Shown: in pieces, positions 1 through 11,478 of the stretch
Position numbering within the stretch: position 1 is the first letter of the stretch
How the letters are laid out: every line of letters starts with the position of its first letter
Origin: Morinoia aosen
Taxonomy: Eukaryota; Arthropoda; Malacostraca; Amphipoda; Talitridae
NCBI GenBank assembly: GCA_030386875.1
Contig: CM059560.1
Location: 32,854,183-32,918,182 of the forward strand
Direction: 5' to 3'
DNA length: 64,000 nt
Program-made: the position numbers and the translations under genes
Notes under the pieces: model-generated
Databases searched by the model: none
Told to the model about the DNA's origin: nothing
Seen by the model: only the letters and a program-made list of their open reading frames with translations

Positions 1-3000
1 TTGCCTAAGCAGGTCTCGCTTGGCAACAGTTCTCCAAGTACTCGTCAGGCAGCGCTGGCTGGTGTTCAGAACTCATCCTCACGCACTACCTCGAGTAGAC
101 TCCCAAGGCTCTCGTGACGACGTGTCATGGAAATAAAGTGTACCTACTTGCTGCACTTTGAGCAAAAATATTCTTTTGTAGGTCCCTAACTATGCCACTG
201 GCGTCAAAAATGAACCATTTTTGAGCCAATTATGCAAATTTGAGAACCCATTGCAGGCTGCAACTCGAGCATCCCGCGAGATATTTTTCAGGGATCTTCT
301 CGGGAATTTCCTCCGCAGAACAATTCCTCAGGCGATGATATGATCTCCTCTAAAGTTAAAGTGATATTTGCCTCCCTGTGGTGAGAATCAGACGCTTCTT
401 AATGGTTATGTGCTTCACTTTTAGCTCACGCCTTCAAAGCAGCTCGGGTTTTAGTGAGAGGCAGACTCTGGAATGTGGCCATGTTCAAACTTATGGGAGA
501 GAATTGAACTTAACTCACGAATTAGAGAAATGATATTTATTAATTTTTACAAGAGAGTACCTGTTGTAGACCACACTCGCATCGATGGTCACGCCTAGAA
601 AAATCTATAATTTTCAACATTATGGATTTACAACATTACATTACATAAATACATGACACTTAGCTCTCCAACGGTGCTTAAATTGCGCCATGCTCGGATA
701 TTTGTCCGTATGTCGTCACCGACTTTGGCTGCAACCTCCATTGAAATTTCAAAATATATTCCGAGGCCATAAACTTAAAAGTTGATTGGTAATTTTTATA
801 CAGAAACTTCATTTTAAAAGTATTTGTGCGGCTTGGACTTTGGTAGTAATCGATTCCCTGTAAGGAGAGCCGCACAAGCTGCGGTGAGCTGTGTGTGGCT
901 CCCGAGCCGCGCGATCGATACCAGGGATTCAGCGCGTTGTTTTTGTATCGGGGATTGCGCCGATGCAATGATGTATTCCAGTTTAGAGCAAGTGACACAA
1001 CAGATTATTTGGTACATTGTTCCTATGGCGGGAATTTAGCCGAGCCAACGACGCATTGTGTATTTTTGAGAGACGTATTTAATACACCAATGTTGTCTTT
1101 AGAGTCGGAATTTAGTAAACTGATCAGGTGTCGTTTCTTTTACGAAAAATATTTTACTTGTCAAGTGACGTACAGTTCTTTTTTGAGAAACGTGGTTATA
1201 ACTGTACTCTATACTTCAACGATGGAACTCGACCACACATTAGTTGCTTTATTTGCATGGTTGCAACAAAGTAAATGCCGTGTATTTTTTTCATTACGTG
1301 CAGTTAATACCTCCTTCAGCGTAATGTTTATCGAGCAGTTTGAAAGTAACTCAATCAAATATCGCGGAAAAGTTTAAATGTTTTTAGTAGCATCAGAATA
1401 CTAGTAACCTGGAACAGAACCATAGGCAAAATAAAAGTACAGACGCTCTCCAAAGCGTTGTTTGCAGTGCGTAATTATGGGAATTGGAAGTCTCTTTCAG
1501 AGAGCGTTTTTCCATCATTCGGTGACCTTTCCGGTGGAGGGGAAATGTCAGGAAAGGCAGTACTTCGGAATTTAGGCTCGTGTTTAACTTGAAATGAAGC
1601 TCCCAACCCTTGCTATGCTCCTGGCAGCATTTCAAGGCAAAAATTGAGAATGGCTTCGGTTGATCCAAGGGCCTACTTGGGCGAGATTACAGTCATGCCA
1701 TTGATGCATCGCGTCCGCATCGCCAGCCGAGCGTTCAATGTTTGGTCGCAAATTTTTGCCTTCAAACTACCGGCGGTCGCACACCGTCACATCTTTACAA
1801 TGCCTCTGTGTGGTTACGTTCTCGAACATCAAAGCTAAGCTATAGTCGAAGCATGCTGAATGCCAACGACGAACGATAACCAACGCCTAGTGAATGCTAT
1901 TTCTGCGAACGTCAGCGTTGATGTGTTGAAATCATAATTTTTAACACTAAAGCAAAAATTTCTAATGATAATAGAATAAATTTATACGAGTATATTGTAA
2001 AAAACAGAAATTCCTGAGAAGAAAACAGCGGTCTTTTGCTCTGATAGCAACCCAGTCTAACTTTTTTGCCACCTACATGCCTGTTTTTTTCCGCCCAGGT
2101 AATTAAATCGCTTAGGCGGCGAAAAACATGCATGCTTCGGCGAGAAAGTTACACTGGGAACCACGGCCTGCAGTGAATCTAAGCTAAGGTATCTGGCCTT
2201 TCTTTTAATAATTATACCCATTTCCAAAGCAGACTGATTCGCCGCACCACCCTAGTCTGTTCTTCTCAGCTTCATGTGAAGACCTTGCAATTCACGCGAT
2301 GCTGCAAATAAATGTCCGAGCGACAGCGCGTCGAAATCAACACAGTGAAGCGCTTTGCTGAGTCCTCCCAATGCGATGGCGGTGCTAGTTCTTGTTCGAG
2401 TTTTGCTACTTTTCAAGTCCAGCAAATTTTACTTGCGTTTAAATTTAGCTGTTGAGAGCAGCCTCACGTCACTCTTGCAAAATGCAGCGAGCAGCAAATC
2501 TGAGCAGAATTTCTCTTGACAGCAGAAATTGTAATTTAATTAATAGAGCGAAATTTCGAGTCCGAAATCAGATTCTCCCGTTGGAATAATTACTCGTTTG
2601 ATTTTAGCAGGATATTTTGCACCGAGGGAGATGTGACGTAATTAAAATGATTTCCATGTTTCATCATTTTGACATAAACGGCGAAATTTTAGTTTAAGGA
2701 AACATAAATCAAAAACATGAATGCTAGAAATCATTTATAAAAAATAAGTGACTGCGAAACTATTTTAATATAATTTCATTTAACTCATTTTCATTTACGA
2801 ACAAAACTTTATTGCGCTAATAAATGTCCTCAAGGCTTTAGGCCGGATGCTCATTTCTAATGTAAATGAAATATTATCAACGGCGCTAAATTGAAATGAT
2901 TGTAGGACAGGACTTTTTATGTTTATCCTAATTCTGACCATTTTCAATTGTATCTGGTTTAAAATTCGTCGAAACCCTTGTGACATATTATATTTTGCAT

Positions 3001-6000
3001 AAAATTATAAAAAAAATGAATTAAGGTACAACTGAAGGATAAATTCTGTGTTTTTTCATAGTAATGCGAACATTAAATACGAGTAAGTGCACCACAACAT
3101 CGGCGGAGCGTTGACGTTCGTGTCAGGTGTAGAAAATCCCTCGCTCAGAAAAATGACTGGAGTGCAACGACTCCGTGAATGCTATTTTTAACATCGAGAT
3201 CTATCGAACACAATTTTTACGATATTCATCTCACGAATAATGATATTTATGGGAACATTTCTCAAGTAATTATGACCCGCAGAGTATCGCATCTCCCAGT
3301 CGATTACCTCCAAGCTCCGGTCCCGCATTCCCGTCAAGTCTCACCTTGTGAAATATCGGCTCGGAAAATTTCACCCTGACGTTCTAAAACACTCCCGTCT
3401 GGACAGTTTTATTGCGAAAAAATGTTTTATTTTTGAGTTTGTTGCTCATGAAGGTTATTCTTGAGCCCAGGTTATTTTTGCACCAAGCAATCATAGGCAT
3501 CGTTATCTAAAACATGAAGCTCGTCGATCGGTCGTAGCTGCTCGCCTCTGAAGTTTTTCGCAGGAAGTTATCGTCTCGTTGTGAAAATAGCTTCATCCGA
3601 ACATTTGTTGAACTTATTTTACGTCAGGGATGGTTTTAATACTATGAAATATGTTGCTAATCATCTTTCGCTTTTTTATTAATACAGCTGTTTACCAGAA
3701 TTGCTATCTCAAACGCAAAATAGAGCGTGAAAAAAATTACAAGTCCTTTCGCTTACGTTATTCATTATTTAATAAACTCTTACCCTCTTCCTCTGGGTGG
3801 GAGACCCCCAACCAAGAAAGCATGCATGCATGTTACATCAGTTATCTATACCAAAACATATCACACAACGAAATAAAAATGAGGAATTGAAAAAATTATT
3901 ATTTCTTTTCAACATATCTTTTTCGGCGGCCGTAGCATCAAAAAAAACAGTAAGTAGGGGCTTAGAAAGCAATAAAACCGCAGCAATATTTCAGATACGA
4001 ACTCGGATCTTTTTACCAAACACGGCCAGGCAGCGCGGGCAGAACTATGGGCTGTGTTCCGTATCACTGAGAAGGCATAACTGTTGGTTTGGGGCGTAAA
4101 CAGGCAGCTGCTATCGAGCCCTTGACCAAATGGAGATGCATGGCGTGCTACACCCACAGAAGGCTCAAAAACGTGGTTGGGAAGACGTAAATTCATAAAA
4201 ATGATGAGCGCAAATAGCTTCAAATTGTTCAAATTCAAACTGAGCAGCGGCAAGCCCTCCCTAAGCCACATCAGACTTGATGGAGGAAACAATCCGCACA
4301 AATTGTCGTGTATCTGTTATAAAGATTGCAGTTGGACTTCATGCTGCGTTGACGCTCTTGCCGGTAAAATGTTGCGTAACTTCGGATGTGCGAGGATTTT
4401 TCCTCCTTCGTCGTGGCTGATGTGTGGGGAGCTGAGGTCGGGATTGGTCTTGTTTGTTTTGGAGATCTGGCAAACGCAGTTGAGGGAATTTGATTTATAC
4501 CATTTGACTAGCCAAGAAGTGTTCAAAATTTGTTGTTGGTTTCTGGTTCCAAGATTTTTCAGGACGGAAACATTCTTGTTTGTTTCATCCTTCGTTTTAA
4601 GGCGTTTCTGTAACATAACTGAAAAAAATAACACTTTAACCTTTTTTCCTAGTACTGAACGTAGAATTCAGCACAGCGTATTGTTTTTTTTCATACACAG
4701 AACACAATCTCATTTTTAAATACCTGTTCCGCTAAACTACGTATTGAAATAAATTTTTCATGGCTATTTTTATCCAAAAAAATGTCTTCTATCTATAGCT
4801 ATGGACAAGATTTTAGAAAGTTGATTTGTAAATGTTCGTTGAAAATAAATCTGACCATAATTTTTCAATTTTTTCCTCGAGAATCCAAATTGCCTCATTG
4901 TCAACATTGGACCAGAGAAAATTTAATCATGAACTCGCGTACACGGAAAATAAAAAATGACGGCATATGATCAACGTTTGATGGGACGCGTTAATCGTCC
5001 ACTTACGTTAGTAATTGTGCAAGACATCAGTACTGCCTGACCACTTGAACAATGAGTAACTAAACGTATTTGATAAGTGAATATTCATGAAAATGACTGC
5101 ACTACCTCCCGAGTTCTACTGATTTAAAATTTAGGATGTGAATACCAAACAAATAAACTCATTCTGCTGATAGGATTAAAATATCAACTTGCATTCGTGT
5201 GAGGGTGAAACCCGTACCACTGATACACTCGTCAAACCCTTCTGGCTTTTCGTAAGAAAATTACTATTTAGCAAAAGAAAAGAATAATATACATGAATAC
5301 AATATGACTTTCATTAGTACGGATACCATATCCATAATACTGATGGTTATTAATTTACAGCATAAGCTCTCTTGATAGTTTATCACGAACTTTATTTTTT
5401 CAATTCACCCTTTTTTGCTAAGATTTGACCATCGCAATGAACGACTCACCAATTTATGTTAACAGGGAACTTTTCCTTTAAATAACCAGCGAAGATGAAG
5501 TTGTATAAAAAATTCCACAACTATTTTGAATGAGTAAGATACTTGTTTGATCAACAAGTTAAACGTAAAACCTAACTAATTTCCGGCATAACCCTTGCTA
5601 ATATTTTACGAAGTCCAAAATTCTCTTCATAACTGTCAAGCACAGCGCCATCGCTTTGAAATTCTTCGACCGTCAGAGCTACTGTTTCCTTCCTTTCAGT
5701 ATACCTTACAAATGGCCTCCAAATTTTCAATAACTTCACTTATAGTTTTGGTTTCATAGAATGTTTTCTCTTTAGAAATACGTTGGTCAGTCTTCAAAAA
5801 CGTAAGGTAAAACCACTGCGAATAATAGCATGCCGAAGTGAACACACCTTGAATAGATTAGTAAGAGAAATCGGCCTGTAAATACGTTATCTTTGGTATC
5901 ATCGTTAAGATAATGCAAATTCATCATTTTACCTATAAAAGTGGAACATCTTTCTGTCCTTAAAGTATGTTCAATTTCAATCTCTTTTCATGTTAACAAA

Positions 6001-6254
6001 TAATACGTAGAAAATTTATTTACAGGTTAAAGTAAAATACATTTGCCACACGAAAAGGCTACGCATATTTTATTACATTTGATAGTTATCGAACGATTAC
6101 CTCTAATGACGAAGTTATGTACGGGGCGCGTAAAGTATCTGAGGTCACCTCACGCACTTTCAGAAAAACAGAAAATGAAACTGTTGATCGTTGATATTTA
6201 CAATTTCTTACAACAAAACAAATAAACATAATGCTAACCTACATTTTATTTTAT
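1..6254. other. AT-rich region, no recognisable gene
   Basis: No gene is supported here. Open frames exist, the largest being 895-1377 (+, 160 codons) and 4177-4719 (+, 180 codons). Neither shows a domain, a repeat or coding-like composition that I recognise, and both compete with comparable frames on the opposite strand. No tandem array, RNA gene or transposon end was identified. A minus-strand patch near 5600-5720 reads as a short plausible peptide segment but is too short and interrupted to call. Confidence 0.5.
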
Positions 6255-6830
6255 ATATATATATGACCAACTTCTACGACCGACTCAATTCTAGTCCGAA
6301 GACGACTGCTAGCTTAGATCAATTGTTATTAATTCATGTCCTCCATTGCTCGGGCTATTACTTCCATCACAGAGGATTTGGTGTTATGGGGGTACTAATT
6401 AACTTCCTTTCCAATGACACCCATGCGTAATAATCCAAAGAATTAAGATCAGATGAGTTAAAAGGCCATAAGTTTGGTGTGACATGATCATGAAAATTCT
6501 CGCCTATCCAATCTTGGGTTTTGAGAGCTTTATGAGATGGAGCCGAATCTTGTTGGAAGACAAAGGGTCAAAGGCTAGAGTCAATGCAGATAGAGATCTG
6601 CATTGGCTCTAAGGCCCTAAGTTAAAAATTGAGGAGGCACGATGTGCCCTTCACTGCTAACAACACCGAAAACCCCTGTTGCTGGAAACTCTCTGTTCTG
6701 AGTGAGTCAGAGCGTTGACAGTGCTGTTTTCCCTTGCTCGTGGCGAATTCACCTCCATTGTTTTCATTCAGCTCCTTTCTAACTTTGCAAACCGAAAGAT
6801 CTGGCGGCTTTTAGAAATCTTGTTATTTTT
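6255..6830 (-). pseudogene. mariner-type transposase remnant with internal deletion
   Basis: Read on the minus strand, this is a decayed transposase of the IS630/Tc1/mariner superfamily. The N-terminal part (about 6800-6680) resembles the helix-turn-helix region of mariner-like transposases. It then jumps directly to the catalytic core, which contains VFGVVSSEGH, FQQDSAPSHKALKTQDW and LDYYAW. The aspartate in QQDSAP is the usual second catalytic residue. About 100 residues that normally sit between the helix-turn-helix and VFGVV, including the first catalytic aspartate, are missing. In-frame stops occur after the VPPQFL stretch and a frameshift lies near 6380. No terminal inverted repeats were found. 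It cannot be functional. The family call rests on the motif series and is firm; the subfamily is not assigned. Confidence 0.85.
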
Positions 6831-8669
6831 AAATGGCTGTGTTTCGCATTTATAGACACTATTACAGCGTCTCTTTACATTTCATTTGTTATAAAAGTAT
6901 CTGCCATGGGATCTTCTGAAATAAAAAATACATTAATAATTATTGAGTTAGTATAAATCAGAAAAATATAAGTTTCCTCAGATACCTTATGCCCCCTGTA
7001 TTTCTGGGACTAGCTTGAAATGTTTTTGCAATAGTTCGAGTTATGTGTTCAAACAGTCGTTCATATTTCTAGATAACTTCCCCTCGTGCAATTACAGAGG
7101 GAAGAAAACACATACTACAGTGTGATATCATTTGTGAGTACTACAGTTTTTTACAGCAAAGCATTAAAGCATAAAATGAAAGAACACTACTTCAGTGTTG
7201 CCATACAGAGTGTTATACAAAAAATTAATTCACGGAAGATGTTTTCCGCAAATCTATCCAAACATTTTCATATCTTTAGGGAGATGAAAACTTTCTGTGT
7301 CGGACAAAAAAAAATTTTTCGATGGAATAAATCAAGAAATTAAAATTTTCAAACAGGTACAGTTTTTGGTGAACATCCAGTCTCTCACTGTTAAATCAGA
7401 CAAAATGAGACAAATTATTCATTTCTTGCGGGAACTGACTTCCATGATGCGGAGATCTAGCTCTTTACAGGAACAATTTTCATATCATAAATGGTTTATT
7501 CCATTTATAAAACTTTGTTGTTAATCTCAACATTATTCATCACTCTGAAGACAATAATCCAATCCTAAAACATCTCGCAGTTTTTCCGCACTCTGCTTCC
7601 CACCACATACTTCACGGTTGATAGTATCATTTGGAAATAAAATCTTCTCTACATAGAAAATAAAAAAGACTAGCAAACTAGCAATGGAGACTGAGGAGGC
7701 ACAGTATGTCTCTAAACTAAGCAGGGTAGAAGCGATCGAGCAACAGTTGAAATTATCAGACCTCTTTAAAATACGAAATTTTACCCTCTGTGACTAGAAG
7801 TATTGATGAAGTACTCCAACGATTGAAAAACGAAGCAGAAGAGCAAGCGGGCACTATACAAAAAGTGAAAGTAGTTCAAGAGGAAAAAATATCAAAAACT
7901 GAAAACAGAGATAAGGCATGAAGGCTACAATTTGTGCACAAGAACCTCAGAAGGAAGTTGCGACAAGAGAAGCCGAAAAGGCAATAAATCACAGAGTTAA
8001 GACGAATATTTCATACTTTTATCGTCAAATATGGCAGAACAGATTGATATACACTAAAAAGTAAAAAGCCTTTTTCTCTGCGGGTATAGCAAACTTTTCT
8101 TTCTACTCGGTATCACATGTCGCATTTGCAATTTTTCTCTCTGCTGTCGCTCTTTTTCACATTTTGCTTTTGAATTTTCTCCCTTGGAAGGAATCCGTAT
8201 CCGTGCTACAAGAGATGAAAGTGGATAAGTGGTCGGCGCATTGTTAAACGCTCCTCGGGACCTGAAATTGTTGGAATTAGCTGCGTCTGCCAAGTGAAGC
8301 TCTGAGCTCAAGTGCAGTAGCCATTTTTTCTTCGCCAGCTCTTGACGAATAAGCCTCAGGAGAGCGGCTCTCTAGCTCGCGGATAGCCAGAAAAAAATCT
8401 GTAGACTTTTTTGAAATTGTGGTTCTAAATTCCAAGGGGTTTTGAAGAACCTTTTTTTATCGAGAAGAATGTTGCATTTTGGTGCACGAAAGAATTTTAA
8501 AAATGAATTGTAAGCCGTGTTATTTATAATTCCTCAAACTATGTCCCGATTACTTCATATTCTTATTTCCGGGATTTTTCCTCTCAAGAACATTTTAAAG
8601 AAAGTTTAGTCCAATCTACATCAGGTAATCACGGCATTCTTATCTCGCAACTGAAAATCTGCTCCGTTA
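6831..8669. other. no recognisable gene
   Basis: AT-rich sequence with short open frames only. The only part that looks protein-like is the lysine/glutamate-rich stretch at 7685-7918, listed separately. No repeats or transposon ends were recognised. Confidence 0.45.
7685..7918 (+). pseudogene. possible coiled-coil protein fragment
   Basis: A frame opening with METEEAQYVSKLSRVEAIEQ runs about 37 codons to a stop. A second frame then continues with SIDEVLQRLKNEAEEQAG and a Lys/Glu-rich tail up to a TGA at about 7918. Both parts are heptad-like and charged, as in coiled coils. The simplest reading is one helical segment broken by a frameshift, perhaps from a transposon ORF or a retrocopy. I do not recognise the protein and the call is weak. 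Confidence 0.2.
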
Positions 8670-8676
8670 CCTTCAA

Positions 8677-8726
8677 GCATTATTATTATATTCCTAGTTT
8701 TACCACTAGGAATATAATAATAATGC
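8677..8726. repeat. perfect 21-bp hairpin, 8-nt loop
   Basis: 8677-8697 is exactly the reverse complement of 8706-8726, with loop TTTTACCA. The hairpin is bounded on both sides by the direct repeat CCTTCAAGC (8670-8678 and 8726-8734). That same string recurs in the adjacent 46-bp tandem array. This looks like a small fold-back insertion, or a replication-generated palindrome, at the edge of the array. Confidence 0.9.
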
Positions 8727-8937
8727 CTTCAAGCAACACATTACCAACAACCATTACCAAGCAACAAATTACCTTCAAGCAACACATTACCAACAACCAT
8801 TACCAAGCAAGAAATTACCTTCAAGCAACACATTACCAACAACCATTACCAAGCAACAAATTACCTTCAAGCAACACATTACCAACAACCATTACCAAGC
8901 AACAAATTACCTTCAAGCAACACATTTATAATACTAT
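8726..8937. repeat. 46-bp tandem repeat, about 4.6 copies
   Basis: The unit begins CCTTCAAGCAACACATTACC. Unit starts are at 8726, 8772, 8818, 8864 and 8910, an exact 46-bp period. Copies are almost identical; one has GAAATTA for CAAATTA. Because 46 is not a multiple of three, the short open frame across it has no significance. Confidence 0.95.
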
Positions 8938-8996
8938 CCATTTTGTGTTTGCAAACGTTTTCTAGTTGTGAGGCCACGTCTGAAAACTAAGAATAA

Positions 8997-9180
8997 AGCG
9001 GCACATGGACGATCAATATCACCGTCAATATAATTGTCAATAATGAATATTGACAATTAAATCGATCGTCTGTGGGCTTCATTGACGACCGTCAATTGAT
9101 TGACTTAGTGGGCAAAAAAAAATTCATCAATATATTAAGTCAATGATATTGACAATGAAATTGATCGTCTATGGGCCGCT
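8997..9180. mobile_element. 184-bp MITE flanked by TAA
   Basis: The left end AGCGGCACATGGACGATCAA and the inverted right end AGCGGCCCATAGACGATCAA match at 18 of 20 positions. TAA lies directly outside both ends (8994-8996 and 9181-9183). A 3-bp TWA duplication is the signature of PIF/Harbinger transposons, so this is probably a non-autonomous member. Inside, variants of the terminal motif recur (for example ATCGATCGTCTGTGGGCTTC near 9061), which suggests sub-terminal repeats. There is no coding capacity. Confidence 0.75.
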
Positions 9181-9183
9181 TAA

Positions 9184-10689
9184 GACTGTAGGCTCTTCAA
9201 AAAATATTTCTAAGAATAAATTTATGTATGGTTATGAAGCATTCAATTCAAAAACTTTATAAATCACTCTCATGAAACCAGAAGGGAATCAGACTCCAAT
9301 TAGACGGAAATCCTCTCTATATGAACATTCCAAGCCGTGACGCCATAATATTCAAGGAGGGGTCATTAAGGCAATCCAGGCTTTCTTGTTCATTTGCAGT
9401 TAATGGTAAATTACGCAATCTCCAGAAGCAGTTCGTGGTTATTGCACGGTTGCCTCAAGTGGTCTTAAATATTCGACAAGCGTTACGTTCCTGAGGCAAA
9501 TATGAATGAAATATTGCCTGAATATGAACGAAATATTGCCCGAAGGTTTGGATTAATATTTTATAAGGCTGATATTAACATATTTGCGAGCTACATCCTT
9601 GTTTTGTTAGGAGTGCTGCTGGCAGAAAACGAGTGGATGGGTCATTTGCATGAATATCCGCAAAATTACCGAGAGCGCAGAATATAGAACCCTGCTCTGC
9701 TTGTTGTCATATCCTGTTAGTTTACCTCCGCAGCAACGTGCATCGAATTTTTTCCCTAACCTACAGATAATTCAAGAGCTACGTCAAAGATGAGTGCAGT
9801 AATCAATTGTACTGTGCAAGATTTATTTATGGCCCACACACATTCTCCATTCACTTGGTTCCCGGCACACACTGCAGCTCTTCTTACTGACGACGGCGCG
9901 GGGCCATTTTCTAGCTCCATCTGTTCGGTACCACGATTGTGAGCTACAAATTTGTCGATTACTTCTGAGTTTTGTAAGAAATATTTAAAAACGGTTCAAT
10001 CACGTCTCGCATGTACTGTGCAGTATACTCTATCATGAACTAACCTGATTTAGGCATGTTTCCGTCACTCTATAAATTTATTTTAATTAATTTCAACACT
10101 ATAGCATAAATTTCACGTTTTAATACAAATTACATGCTTTACATTTGTAAAAAATCATGCAATTATGAGGTGCATCTATTATATAGCTACATAAGGTGTG
10201 TGCATAATAACACGGAGTGCATGATAATTACACAACGTGCGTGTTGGTGTGATGGCACCGTTGTAAGCAATGAATCGTTCAACTTGCTTATCTGGGCCAA
10301 GATTTTTCAAGATTTAAGGTCGTTGTTCTTAGTCGACTGTCGTTAAAGAACTGTAGTTAACGGATTAAATGAAGTTGAGTGAGTAGGGAATACACTGTTT
10401 AGATAGGAAAAGTTAGGATGAGTTAAGCTAAACTAAAATACGTTATGAAAGGTTATGTCAGGTTAGGTTCGAATAAACTAAACTAGGCTAGCCTATTTAG
10501 ATTAGGTTAGGATAGTATAGATCTTCAATTTTCGGCAGGTGACATTATGTTAGTTTAAGTATGGTTAGGTTTAATAAGAGAGATCAAATAAGAAATAAGC
10601 CAGCATTTTTTCGTGGGTTGAGGATGGGTGTGGTGAGGTTTATAAGTTTATAAAAGTTACAATCGCATTAGAAAAATTGCATGGAGCTA
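9184..10689. other. no gene; TTAGG-like patch at 10390-10540
   Basis: No gene is supported. At about 10390-10540 the sequence has repeated TTAGG/AGGTTAGG-like words (AGGTTAGGTT, TTAGGTTAGGAT, AGTTAGGATGAGTTAAGC) in a degenerate, non-array arrangement. Such words are frequent in insect genomes and resemble the insect telomeric TTAGG repeat, but this is not a telomeric array. The rest is AT-rich with short frames only. Confidence 0.4.
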
Positions 10690-11005
10690 ATCGGGCATTA
10701 TCATGAATTTTTCGAGGGAAACGTTTCCGGGAAGGCTTATTTCTTGGGTGGGGGATCTCAACTGGCCCGCACACTCACCGGACTTAGCCCCATGCGTTTT
10801 TTTCTTTTAGGTTAGCTGAAATCGAAAATGTATTGCAGCAGTCCCAGCGCCCTGGAAGACCTACAGAACAATATTGAGGCTGAAATTGCAAAATACCAGA
10901 CCACGTGCTTGAAAAGTGCATGAGAATTTCAAAAAACGTTTGCAGCAATGTGTGGATTGTGAAGGCAGACATTTGCGAGATATACTGTTCAAAACCATGT
11001 GATTA
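10690..11005 (+). pseudogene. Tc1/mariner-type transposase C-terminal remnant
   Basis: The plus strand encodes, across frames, the C-terminal third of an IS630/Tc1/mariner-type DDE transposase. Visible blocks are TFPGRLISWVGDLNWPAHSP, DLAPC, LKSKMYC, ALEDLQNNIEAEIA, and the closing block KKRLQQCVDCEGRHLRDILF, which ends in a stop near 11002. This order is characteristic of insect mariner/Tc3-like proteins (WPARSPDL...CDFFLWG...LKSK...). The FFLWG segment is corrupted by a frameshift or stop near 10800. Nothing of the N-terminal DNA-binding half was found upstream, so it is truncated and dead. Confidence 0.8.
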
Positions 11006-11159
11006 GAAACTTCCATTATTCTCAAGTACGAGAAAAAGAAAATTGTTAGTCTCTAAGAGTTCATTATTTATTTATTTCATTCCCAGATCAGCAATTTATT
11101 GCGCTACACCCTGTGTTATGTTTATTTCATTTTGAAGAGAAATGGAAAGTTGGATGATT

Positions 11160-11247
11160 CTTTCATGTAGCACATACTGTGCATCTTAGCTGCACGTGCA
11201 TCACATGTGTTATCCCACTGCACGCATCTGATGCCCTGAAGCAAATA
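11160..11247. repeat. left remnant of the 63-bp satellite
   Basis: The last 30 bases before the retrotransposon (CGCATCTGATGCCCTGAAGC...) match the satellite that resumes at 21577. Bases 11160-11217 are a more degenerate continuation (CATACTGTGCATC, TGCACGTGCATC). This is the array edge cut off by the retrotransposon. Confidence 0.75.
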
Positions 11248-11469
11248 TGCCGTTCTCAGGGTGGGTAGTAAGTAGACGAGTAGAGTTTCAGCGTGTACTT
11301 GACGTAGAGACAGGAACACCAATTGCGCCCCAAGGGGGCTCCGCACTACCTTATATACATCATATTTGCTTAGGTCAGCATACGCACTGCGGCGGTATCC
11401 ACCCAGGGCGTTGACCTGAATACGTACGGACAGATGCACAGAGAGAGTACGCACTTGTGACGGCATACA
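11248..11469 (-). repeat. 3' LTR (222 bp)
   Basis: It is 220/222 identical to 21355-21576. The differences are T versus A in ACCAA(T/A)TGCGC and C versus G in GGTAT(C/G)CACC. It begins TGTATGCCGTC and ends GAGAACGGCA on the minus strand, with imperfect terminal inverted repeats. A GTATATAAG TATA-like box lies at 11350-11358. Confidence 0.95.
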
Positions 11470-11478
11470 CCTCCCCCC
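11470..11478 (-). promoter_or_regulatory. polypurine tract, plus-strand primer
   Basis: GGGGGGAGG on the minus strand sits immediately upstream of the 3' LTR start TGTATG. This position and composition are expected for the RNase H-resistant primer of second-strand DNA synthesis. Confidence 0.85.

Noticed and set aside
895..1377. 160-codon plus-strand frame
   Set aside because: No recognised motif; the second half has AT-driven composition. It could be part of an exon but nothing supports it.
4177..4719. 180-codon plus-strand frame
   Set aside because: Low-complexity hydrophobic/aromatic composition from T-rich DNA, a competing 105-codon antisense frame, and no recognisable domain or splice context.
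10390..10540. Telomeric array
   Set aside because: The TTAGG-like words are irregular and interrupted, not a tandem repeat.
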